A stretch of DNA of 64,000 nt from Phycisphaerae bacterium (GTDB taxonomy: Bacteria; Planctomycetota; Phycisphaerae; SM23-33). The position numbers and the translations under genes were made by a program. The stretch lies in assembly GCA_030745875.1 (NCBI GenBank), contig JASLNT010000039.1, positions 20,992 through 84,991 of the forward strand, in the 5' to 3' direction. Of this stretch, positions 25,012-33,399 are shown one piece after another (within the stretch, counting starts at the first letter, position 1; every line of letters starts with the position of its first letter). The notes beneath the pieces are model-generated. The model was not told where the DNA came from and searched no databases. It was given only the letters and a program-made list of their open reading frames with translations.

Positions 25012-26385
25012 CTACGTCCAGAGGTCAACTCCGTAGTCTTCCCAACCGTTGCGGACCGGTTCCTTGACGAACTCGTTGAGTTCCTTGCGGTTGGTGACCT
25101 TGCAGTTCTTGGCGTCCCATTCGATCTTCCCACCGAAACGTTCGGCCAGGACGCCGAGCAGGCATGTTTCGGTCAGGCGGGCGGAATACTCGAAGCTTGA
25201 ACCGGGCTTGGGACCGCCCTTGATGGCTCGAACCCATTCTGCGTGGGGACTTCCGCCCTTGACGCGATCGTACTTCTGGGGAATCTTGCCCGCTTTCTTG
25301 AGCTCTTTGTATTCCAGCATCGCCGTCTTGTCGGAAATTCGCGGGTTGTTCGATCGTTCGTCCAGGTAGGCGTTGTTCTTGCTGCCGAAGAAGAACGAGC
25401 CCTTATCCCACTTGCCGCCGTACGACCAGTCCTTGGGCTTCTTGATCGGCGTCCCGCCGTTCTTAATACCGTCGTACCAGTACATCGTGCAGGGCTTCTT
25501 GTCGCCGCGCTTGGCGAACTCCCACTTGACGACGCAACTGTTCGGGATCACGCCCTTGATGTTTTCGTTGATTTCGATCCGCTCGCAACTGATCGCATCG
25601 TACAGGTCCAGGACCCATACCGGGCCGTCGCCGATATGGCAGAACCAGTCGCCGAGCATGCCCGTACCGTAGTCCCAGAAACTACGCCATTTCAGCGGGT
25701 GATACGCCGGGTTGTAAGATGTCTTGGGCGCCGGACCGACCCACAGGTCCCACTTGATATGGTCGGGAGTCTTCTGCGTGGGGTAGGGCAGTGATTTCGG
25801 GGCCTTGGCGAAGTAGTGCGACCCGAGACTGGGACCGGGAAAACCGCAATGGACTTCAGTAACGTCACCGAGAAGTCCGTGCTGGTAGAGCTCGGCCATA
25901 TCGCGAATACCGTTGTAGGTGTGGCCTTGGTTGCCCATGTTGGTGATGAGTTTGGGATACTTCCTGGCGGCCTTCAGCAGCGTGCGCGCCTGCCACAGGT
26001 CGTGGGTTAGAGGCTTCTGGGTGCAGACATGGTATCCGCGGCGCATGGCTTCTATGGTTGCGCCGAAATGGGTATGGTCAGGAGCATTTACGCAGACCGC
26101 GTCGATCCCCTTGCCCATCTTGTCGTACATTTTGCGGTAGTCAGTGAATGTCTTCCCCCCGCCGCGTTTGAGTCTGTTCTCATCAATGTCGCAAACCGCG
26201 ACGACATTCTCGCTCCGAACGCCTCCGTAGGCCATCCCGGCGATTCCTCCGTTGCCGACCATGGCGATGTTGAGCTTGCTGTTGGCCGAAGGGCCTGATT
26301 TACCGATGCTGAATTGCGGTGCGACGAAAGCGGCGGTTCCCGCAGCGGCGGCCGATGTTTTCAGAAACTCACGTCTCTTCATCAT
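25012..26385 (-). CDS. Tat-exported Gfo/Idh/MocA oxidoreductase
   Basis: A 457-residue enzyme. KRREFLKTSAAAAGTAAFV is a twin-arginine signal. The NAD(P)-binding fold follows (LNIAMVGNGGIAGMAYGGV, GIDAVCVNAPDHTHFGATIEA, HVCTQKPLTHDLWQAR), then the long C-terminal domain typical of planctomycete/Bacteroidetes exported members (FWDYGTGMLGDWFCHIGDG). AAGGAG lies before ATG 26385. Exported relatives act on oligosaccharides or amino sugars with a tightly bound cofactor; the substrate here is unknown. It stands alone, 225 bases from the neighbouring membrane-protein gene. Confidence 0.92.
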   Translation of the reverse strand: MMKRREFLKTSAAAAGTAAFVAPQFSIGKSGPSANSKLNIAMVGNGGIAGMAYGGVRSENVVAVCDIDENRLKRGGGKTFTDYRKMYDKMGKGIDAVCVNAPDHTHFGATIEAMRRGYHVCTQKPLTHDLWQARTLLKAARKYPKLITNMGNQGHTYNGIRDMAELYQHGLLGDVTEVHCGFPGPSLGSHYFAKAPKSLPYPTQKTPDHIKWDLWVGPAPKTSYNPAYHPLKWRSFWDYGTGMLGDWFCHIGDGPVWVLDLYDAISCERIEINENIKGVIPNSCVVKWEFAKRGDKKPCTMYWYDGIKNGGTPIKKPKDWSYGGKWDKGSFFFGSKNNAYLDERSNNPRISDKTAMLEYKELKKAGKIPQKYDRVKGGSPHAEWVRAIKGGPKPGSSFEYSARLTETCLLGVLAERFGGKIEWDAKNCKVTNRKELNEFVKEPVRNGWEDYGVDLWT

Positions 26386-26682
26386 ATTCTCCTTGGAAGG
26401 ATGTTAATTCGGAGGGGCGCGTCGATTCAACAGGCACAATACTCAACTATTCGCTTCTTGTCAAATCATGCGGGGCGTCGGTGAGCTGCACAATCGCGAC
26501 GATTGTGGGTGCGCATCTGGATGATTCGCCCGTCAGCAGGCAATATTTGTTTCCATCGCAGTGCGTGGCAGTTACATAACTTAGGGGATATTAGGATATC
26601 TGGGAACGTTTTTTTCTTGACGTATTCAAACAAATGTTTAAAACTTTTGTTTATTATGTGAATGGAGATTGTTGAGGAAAAA
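26386..26682. other. Divergent promoter region
   Basis: 297 bases between the exported oxidoreductase and the TetR gene. The right end holds TTGACG at 26617-26622 and the palindrome at 26628-26652. I see no gene in the rest. Confidence 0.6.
26627..26653. promoter_or_regulatory. Candidate TetR operator
   Basis: AAACAAA and TTTGTTT (26628-26634 and 26646-26652) form an exact 7-bp inverted repeat with an AT-rich 11-base centre, 30 bases before the TetR start and just after a TTGACG -35-like hexamer. The position and symmetry fit an autoregulatory operator for the efflux operon. Confidence 0.6.
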
Positions 26683-27336
26683 ATGCCTTCCCGAGATACT
26701 GAAAAATCGACGCGTCAGAGGCTGCTTAACGCGGCCGGAGAGTGCTTCGCCGAGCATGGATTTCACGGAACGCCCGTTCGCGAGATTTCCCAGCGCGCCG
26801 GAGCCAACGTGGCGGCGGTGAACTACCATTTCGGCGACAAGTTCAAGCTCTACGAAGCGGTGCTGCTGGAAGCAATCAATTACGCCGAAGACCGCTTCAG
26901 CGCGCTGCGCGACCAGGCCGACACGCTCGAAATCGCCCGGCGGCTGCACGACTTCGTAGGTTCGCTGCTGATGGGCGGTCTGGACCCCGAGAGGCCTGAG
27001 TGGCATTGCAAGCTGTTGTGCATGGAGATGGCCGATCCGGGCCCGGCGGTCGATACGCTGTTCGCCCAATCGATCGGCGGTCGATTCGCCATGCTTAGAG
27101 GGATAGTCTCCGAGTTGCTCTGTCCGCCGGGCGACGAGACGGAAGCAACCCTGTACGCATGCAGCGTTCTCGGTCAGAGTCTGTTCTACCTTCAGAATCG
27201 CCACGCGCTGCCGAAGATCCTCCCGAGTTTCAAACTGGACATTGACGGTCTCGACGCCCTGACGACGCATATTACCGAGTTCTCGCTGGCGGCGATCGAA
27301 GGACGCAATCGTCGCGCCAACCGATCGGACGGATAA
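26683..27336 (+). CDS. TetR/AcrR-family transcriptional regulator of the efflux operon
   Basis: A 217-residue repressor. The N-terminal helix-turn-helix is complete (STRQRLLNAAGECFAEHGFHG, PVREISQRAGANVAAVNYHFGDKFKLYEAV). The C-terminal ligand domain (ARRLHDFVGSLLMGG, HCKLLCMEMADPGPAVDTLF) resembles the CecR/DUF1956 group, which controls drug efflux. ATG 26683 with GAGGA five bases upstream is preferred over the track ATG at 26662. It is separated by five bases from the outer-membrane factor and so probably represses its own operon, responding to a pump substrate. Confidence 0.92.
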   Translation: MPSRDTEKSTRQRLLNAAGECFAEHGFHGTPVREISQRAGANVAAVNYHFGDKFKLYEAVLLEAINYAEDRFSALRDQADTLEIARRLHDFVGSLLMGGLDPERPEWHCKLLCMEMADPGPAVDTLFAQSIGGRFAMLRGIVSELLCPPGDETEATLYACSVLGQSLFYLQNRHALPKILPSFKLDIDGLDALTTHITEFSLAAIEGRNRRANRSDG

Positions 27337-27341
27337 TCGCC

Positions 27342-28796
27342 ATGAACAAACCATTGAAATGGATGCTGACTACGCTGCTTGCGATGAGCCTTGCGTTCTG
27401 CGGGTGCCGGCCGAAGGTTCGTCAATCGGATGTGAATTCGGTGATCGTCACGCCGAAGACGTTTTCGATGTCGGGTGCGGGCAAGACGCCTGACAAGTGG
27501 TGGACCGTTCTTGGCGACGCCGAACTCAACAAACTCATCGATACGGCGCTGCAGGACAATCTCGACCTGATCGCAACATGGGATCGCCTGGCTGAAGCCC
27601 GTGCGGCTGCGGTCAGGGCGGACGCCGGACTTTATCCGTCGCTCACTGGAACCGGCGCGGCGTCGCGCACGCGAACTGAAACTCACAAGGGACCGGGCGG
27701 GATCGGCGCTCCGCTCGGGACGACGTACGCCAGCAGTTTCTCTCTTGGGCTGGCGGCTGCTTATGAGGCGGATTTGTGGGGCAGGGTCCGCTCGACCAGC
27801 GATGCCGGCCGGTTGGACGTACTGGTTTCCCGGGAGGATCTGGACGCTGCTGCAATTACGCTGACCGCTGAAGTCGCCGAAACGTGGTACCGTCTCATTG
27901 AGAGTCGCCGGCAACTTGCGCTCCTGGATTCGCAGATCGAGACGTCGAAGCAGATTCTCGAGCTTGTCGAACTGCGTTTCGGGCTTGGCAAGGTGCCTGC
28001 GATCGATCTGCTCCAGCAGAAACAGCAACTCGAATCGAAACGGGCCGAGAAGGTGCGAACTTACTCGGCGGTGAAGGTGCTTGAACACCAGTTGGCGGTT
28101 CTGCTGGGCAAGGCTCCCGGAGCGTTCAAGGCGGCTGGCGGAGTTCTGCCGAACAAGCTGCCCGATCTGCCGGAAACCGGTTTGTCGGCGGATCTTATTC
28201 GCAGGCGTCCGGACGTTCGCAGCGCTCATTATCGAGTCGCCGCCGCCAACAAGCGCGTCGCAGCCGCAATCGCCGACCGCTTCCCGCGAGTGAGCCTGTC
28301 GCTGCAGTCGAGCACGTCAACCACCAGGGTTCGCGACCTGTTCGACAACTGGTTTGCAACGCTGGCGGCGAATCTTACGGCTCCGATTCTCGACGGAGGT
28401 TCGCGAGCGGCGGAGGTGGATCGCACCAAGGCCGTCGCGTCGCGACAACTGCACGCCTACGCTCAGAAGATACTCAAGGCGATAAAGGAAGTTGAAGACG
28501 CGCTGGTTAGGGAATCTCGCCAGCGCGAGTACATCGACTCGCTGGGCAAGCAGCTTGTGTTTGCGGCCGACGTCATCGCCAAGACCCGCCAGCGCTACGC
28601 CAACGGCGACAAGGCGGTCGATTACCTTCGGATCCTTGCGGCGCTTGAATCGCACCAACGCCTGGAAAGGACGATCCTGCAGGCCCGGCGCGAGTTGATT
28701 GATTTTCGGATAGGTCTCTACCGCGCTCTGGCGGGCAACGCAGCCCGCAAAGCCAACACCGCCGGGGAAGCGAACGAACACGAGGTGGAAAAGTGA
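27342..28796 (+). CDS. Outer-membrane efflux lipoprotein (NodT/OprM type)
   Basis: A 484-residue TolC-family channel. The signal ends at a lipobox (SLAFCGC, modified Cys at 20 or 22). Two repeated outer-membrane-efflux halves follow; WWTVLGDAELNKLIDTALQDN and ADLIRRRPDVRSAHYRVAAANKRV are hallmarks of the NodT group, and LGLAAAYEADLWGRVRS occurs between them. It forms the outer-membrane duct of the tripartite pump. The next gene starts inside its stop (GTGA), indicating translational coupling. Confidence 0.94.
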   Translation: MNKPLKWMLTTLLAMSLAFCGCRPKVRQSDVNSVIVTPKTFSMSGAGKTPDKWWTVLGDAELNKLIDTALQDNLDLIATWDRLAEARAAAVRADAGLYPSLTGTGAASRTRTETHKGPGGIGAPLGTTYASSFSLGLAAAYEADLWGRVRSTSDAGRLDVLVSREDLDAAAITLTAEVAETWYRLIESRRQLALLDSQIETSKQILELVELRFGLGKVPAIDLLQQKQQLESKRAEKVRTYSAVKVLEHQLAVLLGKAPGAFKAAGGVLPNKLPDLPETGLSADLIRRRPDVRSAHYRVAAANKRVAAAIADRFPRVSLSLQSSTSTTRVRDLFDNWFATLAANLTAPILDGGSRAAEVDRTKAVASRQLHAYAQKILKAIKEVEDALVRESRQREYIDSLGKQLVFAADVIAKTRQRYANGDKAVDYLRILAALESHQRLERTILQARRELIDFRIGLYRALAGNAARKANTAGEANEHEVEK

Positions 28797-30079
28797 GCAA
28801 TACACCCCACGAAACACCGGACCACAGCGATCGGCCGCGACGAAAGAGAACCGGGATTAACAGAGTGCTCTTTACGCTGCTTGGAATAATACTGCCCATC
28901 GCCGTCCTTGGCGGAGGGATCTGGGTTTGCGTTTATTTCATCCGTACGGCGCCCAAGGCCGAGCAGGAAGCTCCGCTCCGCGAGGCGCAGTTGGTGGACG
29001 TGGAGGTCGTTCGACGGGGCGATCACCAGGTGGTGGTCAAGGCGATGGGCACGGTCGTACCGGCAAAGCGGATAACCCTCCAGCCGCGGGTCAGCGGGCA
29101 GCTTACGGAAGTCAGCGACAAGTTTATTCCGGGCGGGTTGTTTGACAGCGGTGAGACCATCGTCAAAGTCGATTCGGAAGATTACGATCTCGTTGTCAAG
29201 CAGCAGGCCGCAAACGTCGTCAAAGCAAAGCACGACCTGAAGATCGAACAAGGCCAGCAGGTTATCGCCAGACGCGAGTTCGAACTGATAGGCAAGACCA
29301 CACCCGCCGGATCGGTCGACAGAGATCTGATACTCAGGAAACCGCAGCTCGAACTGGCTAATGCGTCCGTCAAATCCGCCCAGGCCGCTCTCGACAAGGC
29401 GATGCTCGACCAGAAACGAACCACGATCACCGCTCCGTTCAACGCAGTTATTCTCGATAAGCAGCAGGTCGATCTCGGCTCGCAGGTCTCGCCCGTTACG
29501 CAGATTGCGATGCTCGCGAGCACCGATGAATTCTATGTCCTGGCGTCAGTTCCGATCAGCAGCCTCAAGTGGATCGGCCTTTCCGAAAGCCGGAAGCTGC
29601 TTGAAGGCTCCGAAGTGCGGATATTCAACAAGACAAGTTGGGCCAAGGGCGACAAACGCATCGGCCGCATTGTGGGCCTGCTGAGCACGCTGGAGACCGA
29701 GGGGCGCCTGGCTCGCGTGCTGGTGTCGGTCAAAGACCCGCTGTGCCTGAAGCCCCGCGATCCGAAGCTGCCTAGGCTGCCGAAACTGCTGGTGGGCATG
29801 TACGTGAGCCTTGAGGCCGACGGGATCGAAGAGAAGAACGTTATCCGCATCAAGCGCACATCCCTTCGCGACGACAACACGGTTTGGGTGTACCGAAAGG
29901 ACAACACTCTGGGCATTCGCAAGGTCCAGGTCGTCCGGCGGGCCCGCGACGAGGTCTACATCGGCGACGGTCTGAAAGACGGCGAGCGAATTGTAACCAG
30001 CGATCTGGCCGTTCGCGTTTCCGGCACGGCGCTGAAGATAGACGCCCCGGTGTCCCAAACGGGAGATGAGCCCAAATGA
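28793..30079 (+). CDS. RND efflux periplasmic adaptor (HlyD/AcrA family)
   Basis: A 428-residue membrane-fusion protein starting at a GTG overlapping the previous stop. One membrane anchor (VLFTLLGIILPIAVLGGGIWVCVYF) is followed by the lipoyl half-motif VKAMGTVVPAKRITLQPRVSGQL, a coiled-coil hairpin (about 140-200, QQAANVVKAKHDLKIEQGQ), the second lipoyl half (APFNAVILDKQQVDLGSQV) and beta-barrel and membrane-proximal domains. It links the inner-membrane RND pump to the outer-membrane channel. Its stop overlaps the pump start as ATGA. Confidence 0.95.
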   Translation: MSNTPHETPDHSDRPRRKRTGINRVLFTLLGIILPIAVLGGGIWVCVYFIRTAPKAEQEAPLREAQLVDVEVVRRGDHQVVVKAMGTVVPAKRITLQPRVSGQLTEVSDKFIPGGLFDSGETIVKVDSEDYDLVVKQQAANVVKAKHDLKIEQGQQVIARREFELIGKTTPAGSVDRDLILRKPQLELANASVKSAQAALDKAMLDQKRTTITAPFNAVILDKQQVDLGSQVSPVTQIAMLASTDEFYVLASVPISSLKWIGLSESRKLLEGSEVRIFNKTSWAKGDKRIGRIVGLLSTLETEGRLARVLVSVKDPLCLKPRDPKLPRLPKLLVGMYVSLEADGIEEKNVIRIKRTSLRDDNTVWVYRKDNTLGIRKVQVVRRARDEVYIGDGLKDGERIVTSDLAVRVSGTALKIDAPVSQTGDEPK

Positions 30080-33000
30080 GCGAGAAGACGAGAATAGGGC
30101 GTTCTCTGCAGAGAGGTCCCGTCGCCTGGATGGCGGGCAATTCGGTGGCGTCCAATATGCTCATGCTGGTCCTGCTGATCGGCGGGTTGATCTACGCCTT
30201 CAAGATCAAGAAGGAGTTCTTCCCCGAGTTTGAATTGGATCTGGTCAGCGTGACCGTACCGTATCCCGGCGCCAGCCCCGACGAGGTCGAGCAGGGCATT
30301 GTTCTTGCGATAGAAGAAGCTGTCCGCGGTCTGGACGGAGTTGAGGACGTCGGCTCGGTCGCCGGTGAAAGTTTCGGCCAGGTGATGATAGAACTGCTCC
30401 GCGACGCCGATTCCAAGAAAGCCCTCCAGGACGTCAAGCAGGCCGTCGATCGGATCATAACCTTTCCCGAGGAGGCCGAAGAGCCCCAGGTGACGCTGCT
30501 GGTGGCGAAACATCGTGTGCTGTCGATCGTGATATACGGCGACTTCGACGATGCGACTCTGAGAGCGCTTGCTGAGAAGACACGCGACCGCCTGCTGCAA
30601 CTGCCCGAGATAACGCAGGTCGCCCTGGGAGGCGTCAGACCGCTCGAAGTCAGCGTGGAAGTACCGATGGACACGCTGAGGACCTATAACCTCACGCTGG
30701 GGCAGATCGCCCGGAAGATTCGCGAGACTTCGGTGGAACTGCCCGCCGGAAGCGTGAAGACCGCCGCCGGTGAAATACTCGTCAGAATGAAGGAGCGGAG
30801 GGATTTCGGGCGCGATTTTGCTGACATCCCCATCGTCAGTACGAACGACGGAACCGAAGTGCTGCTGGGCGACATTGCTGAAATCCGCGACGGTTTCGCT
30901 GAAACCGATACGTTCGCGACCTACAACGGCAAACCGGCCGTCAGCCTGGAGGTTTACCGTGTCGGACAGCAGTCGGTGCTGGATGTGGCGACAGTAGCGC
31001 ACAAGTTCGCGAAGGAATACGCGGCGCAGCTACCCGAGGGAACGGGCGTGACGATTCCTGAGGCAAGCGATCTGTCGGTTATGTATCGCCAGCGAATGGA
31101 CCTGTTGGCGAGGAATGCGAAGATCGGCCTGATACTCGTGTTCGTGCTGCTCGGGGTGTTCCTGGAGGCGAGGCTCGCGTTCTGGGTGACGATGGGAATA
31201 CCGATATCATTTCTGGGGACTTTCATCTTCATGCCCATGTTCGGGGTGTCGCTGAATATGATATCCATGTTCGCCTTCCTGATAGCGCTGGGCATAGTCG
31301 TTGACGATGCGATCGTGGTTGGTGAGAACATTTATGAGTATCACCAGAAAGGATACAGCTTCGCAAAGGCAGCCGTCCTCGGAGCTCGCGAAGTTGCGAT
31401 GCCTGTAACCTTCAGTGTTCTAACGAACATAGTTGCGTTCTTCCCGCTCATGTTCGTCCCGGGGATAATGGGCAAGATATTCGTGGTGATACCGCTTGTG
31501 GTGATTTCGGTTTTTACAATCTCGCTGATCGAGAGCGTGTTCATTCTTCCGGCCCACCTGGGGCATCACAAGGACAAGGCCCGGCGGGGCATAGGGCGCG
31601 CGATCCATCAGGCCCAGAGCAGTTTCAGCAACTGGTTTTCGCGTTCGATACGGCGATACTACGGACCGTTGCTGGACGCGTCGCTGCGCCATCGTTACCT
31701 GACGGTGTGTACGGGGCTGGCGGTGCTGGTCGGGACGGTCGGATACGTAATGAGCGGACGTATGGGGCTCGAGATGTTCCCGAAGATCGAGTCGGATGTG
31801 GCGACTGTGACCGCGGTCCTTCCGTACGGCACGTCCGTGACCAAAACACAGGAGGTCCGGGACTATCTGTTGAAGACCGCCAACGAAGTGATCGACGAGA
31901 ACGGCGGTGAGAAGTTGGTCAGCGGGATATACGCGCAAATCGGCGGGATGGCGGGCGCCGATCGCAGCATTGTTCTCAGCAGCGGAGGCTCGACGGGCAA
32001 CACAGTTGAGATATCGGTGATGCTGGCGATGCCTGTGGAAAGTCGCCCGATAACAACGGGGCAGTTGACCGATCTATGGCGTGAGCGTACGGGGAAGGTT
32101 GCGGGGCTTGAATCGATTTTCTTCCAGGCGGACAAGGGCGGACCGGGGTCCGGGGCGGCGCTCACTGTGGAACTGAGCCATGGCGACATCAAGACGCTCC
32201 AGGCGGCCGGTGAATCGCTGGCTGAAACGCTGAAACGATTCCCCAAAGTAAGCGACGTCAATGACGGTTTTGAAGAGGGCAAGAAGCAGTTCGACTACAA
32301 GCTGCGCCCCGAGGGCAGGAGCCTGAAGTTGACAACGCTGGACGTCGCCCGCCAGGTGCGCCACTGCTTCTACGGCGCCGAAGCGCTCCGCCAGCAGCGC
32401 GGACGCAACGAGGTCAAGGTCATGGTCCGCCTGCCCGGGGCCGAACGCGCCTCGCAGCACACTCTTGAGGAGCTTCTCATACGGACGCCCGACCGGATGT
32501 ATGCGCCGCTGGACGAGGTCGTAAGCTACAAGACCGATCGTGCGTACACCGCGATCACCCGGCGAAACGGAAGACGAACGATAAGCGTCACCGCAGACGT
32601 CACCCCCAGGAGCCAGGCCGGACGGATACTCGCTTCGCTTCACGACAAGAAGCCTGGGATGATCAGCAAACTCATGAGCGGCATGAAGGCGGGCTACCGG
32701 AAGTTCTCAGGCCAGCCGCCCGAGGCCGTTAAGGTCGATGAGCCCAAACCGCTGGACGTGCTGACCGAGAGATATCCCGGTCTGGTCTATTCGTTCGAGG
32801 GCAAGCAGGCGGATATGAAAGAGAGCATGTCGTCCCTGATGGGCGGGTTCGCCTTTGCTATGTTTGCGATATACGCTGTGCTGGCGATACCGTTCCGGAG
32901 CTATGTCCAGCCGCTGATTATCATGGTCAGCATTCCGTTTGGGATAGTTGGGGCGGTTATCGGGCACGAGATTATGGGTTTCTCTCTGAGTGTAATGAGT

Positions 33001-33348
33001 ATGATGGGGCTGGTGGCGCTGGCGGGCGTTGTAGTCAACGATTCGCTGATCCTCATCGAGTTCGCCAACCGCAAGCACAGGGACGGGCTGCCCGCCCACC
33101 AGGCGGTGCACGAGGCCGGCGTACGGAGATTCCGCCCGATCATGCTGACAACGCTCACGACGTTCGGGGGGCTGGCGCCGATGATCTTCGAGACGTCCCG
33201 GCAGGCCAAGTTCCTTATACCGATGGCGATCTCGCTCGGATACGGGATACTATTCGCGACGGCGATATCTCTCCTGCTCGTACCGAGCCTCTTCCTGGTC
33301 GTGGAAGACATACACCGTCTGGCGATGGGCAAATCCCGCCACGACTAG
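30076..33348 (+). CDS. RND efflux permease (AcrB/MexB-like)
   Basis: A 1090-residue inner-membrane proton-driven exporter. It has the two-fold RND plan: first helix GNSVASNMLMLVLLIGGLIY, porter domains, helices 2-6, and the repeat after residue 530. The proton-relay aspartates are in IALGIVVDDAIVVGENIYEY, and PVTFSVLTNIVAFFPLMFVPG and FRPIMLTTLTTFGGLAPMIFE are family signatures in each half. It carries an extra insertion of about 20-30 residues (HDKKPGMISKLMSGMKAGYRK) in the second periplasmic part. It is the last gene of the tetR-channel-adaptor-pump operon. Substrate range cannot be deduced. Confidence 0.96.
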   Translation: MSEKTRIGRSLQRGPVAWMAGNSVASNMLMLVLLIGGLIYAFKIKKEFFPEFELDLVSVTVPYPGASPDEVEQGIVLAIEEAVRGLDGVEDVGSVAGESFGQVMIELLRDADSKKALQDVKQAVDRIITFPEEAEEPQVTLLVAKHRVLSIVIYGDFDDATLRALAEKTRDRLLQLPEITQVALGGVRPLEVSVEVPMDTLRTYNLTLGQIARKIRETSVELPAGSVKTAAGEILVRMKERRDFGRDFADIPIVSTNDGTEVLLGDIAEIRDGFAETDTFATYNGKPAVSLEVYRVGQQSVLDVATVAHKFAKEYAAQLPEGTGVTIPEASDLSVMYRQRMDLLARNAKIGLILVFVLLGVFLEARLAFWVTMGIPISFLGTFIFMPMFGVSLNMISMFAFLIALGIVVDDAIVVGENIYEYHQKGYSFAKAAVLGAREVAMPVTFSVLTNIVAFFPLMFVPGIMGKIFVVIPLVVISVFTISLIESVFILPAHLGHHKDKARRGIGRAIHQAQSSFSNWFSRSIRRYYGPLLDASLRHRYLTVCTGLAVLVGTVGYVMSGRMGLEMFPKIESDVATVTAVLPYGTSVTKTQEVRDYLLKTANEVIDENGGEKLVSGIYAQIGGMAGADRSIVLSSGGSTGNTVEISVMLAMPVESRPITTGQLTDLWRERTGKVAGLESIFFQADKGGPGSGAALTVELSHGDIKTLQAAGESLAETLKRFPKVSDVNDGFEEGKKQFDYKLRPEGRSLKLTTLDVARQVRHCFYGAEALRQQRGRNEVKVMVRLPGAERASQHTLEELLIRTPDRMYAPLDEVVSYKTDRAYTAITRRNGRRTISVTADVTPRSQAGRILASLHDKKPGMISKLMSGMKAGYRKFSGQPPEAVKVDEPKPLDVLTERYPGLVYSFEGKQADMKESMSSLMGGFAFAMFAIYAVLAIPFRSYVQPLIIMVSIPFGIVGAVIGHEIMGFSLSVMSMMGLVALAGVVVNDSLILIEFANRKHRDGLPAHQAVHEAGVRRFRPIMLTTLTTFGGLAPMIFETSRQAKFLIPMAISLGYGILFATAISLLLVPSLFLVVEDIHRLAMGKSRHD

Positions 33349-33375
33349 CGCATCGACGCCTGGTCGGGCCGCCAA

Positions 33376-33395
33376 GCCGGGAGTATCGCCCCGGC
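33376..33395. terminator. Weak hairpin between convergent genes
   Basis: GCCGGG and CCCGGC flank an 8-base loop in the 51-bp gap between the RND pump and the giant gene. GGGCTTACCTTTTC follows on the plus strand. It may help to end pump transcription, but the T-tract is poor. Confidence 0.3.
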
Positions 33396-33399
33396 GGGC

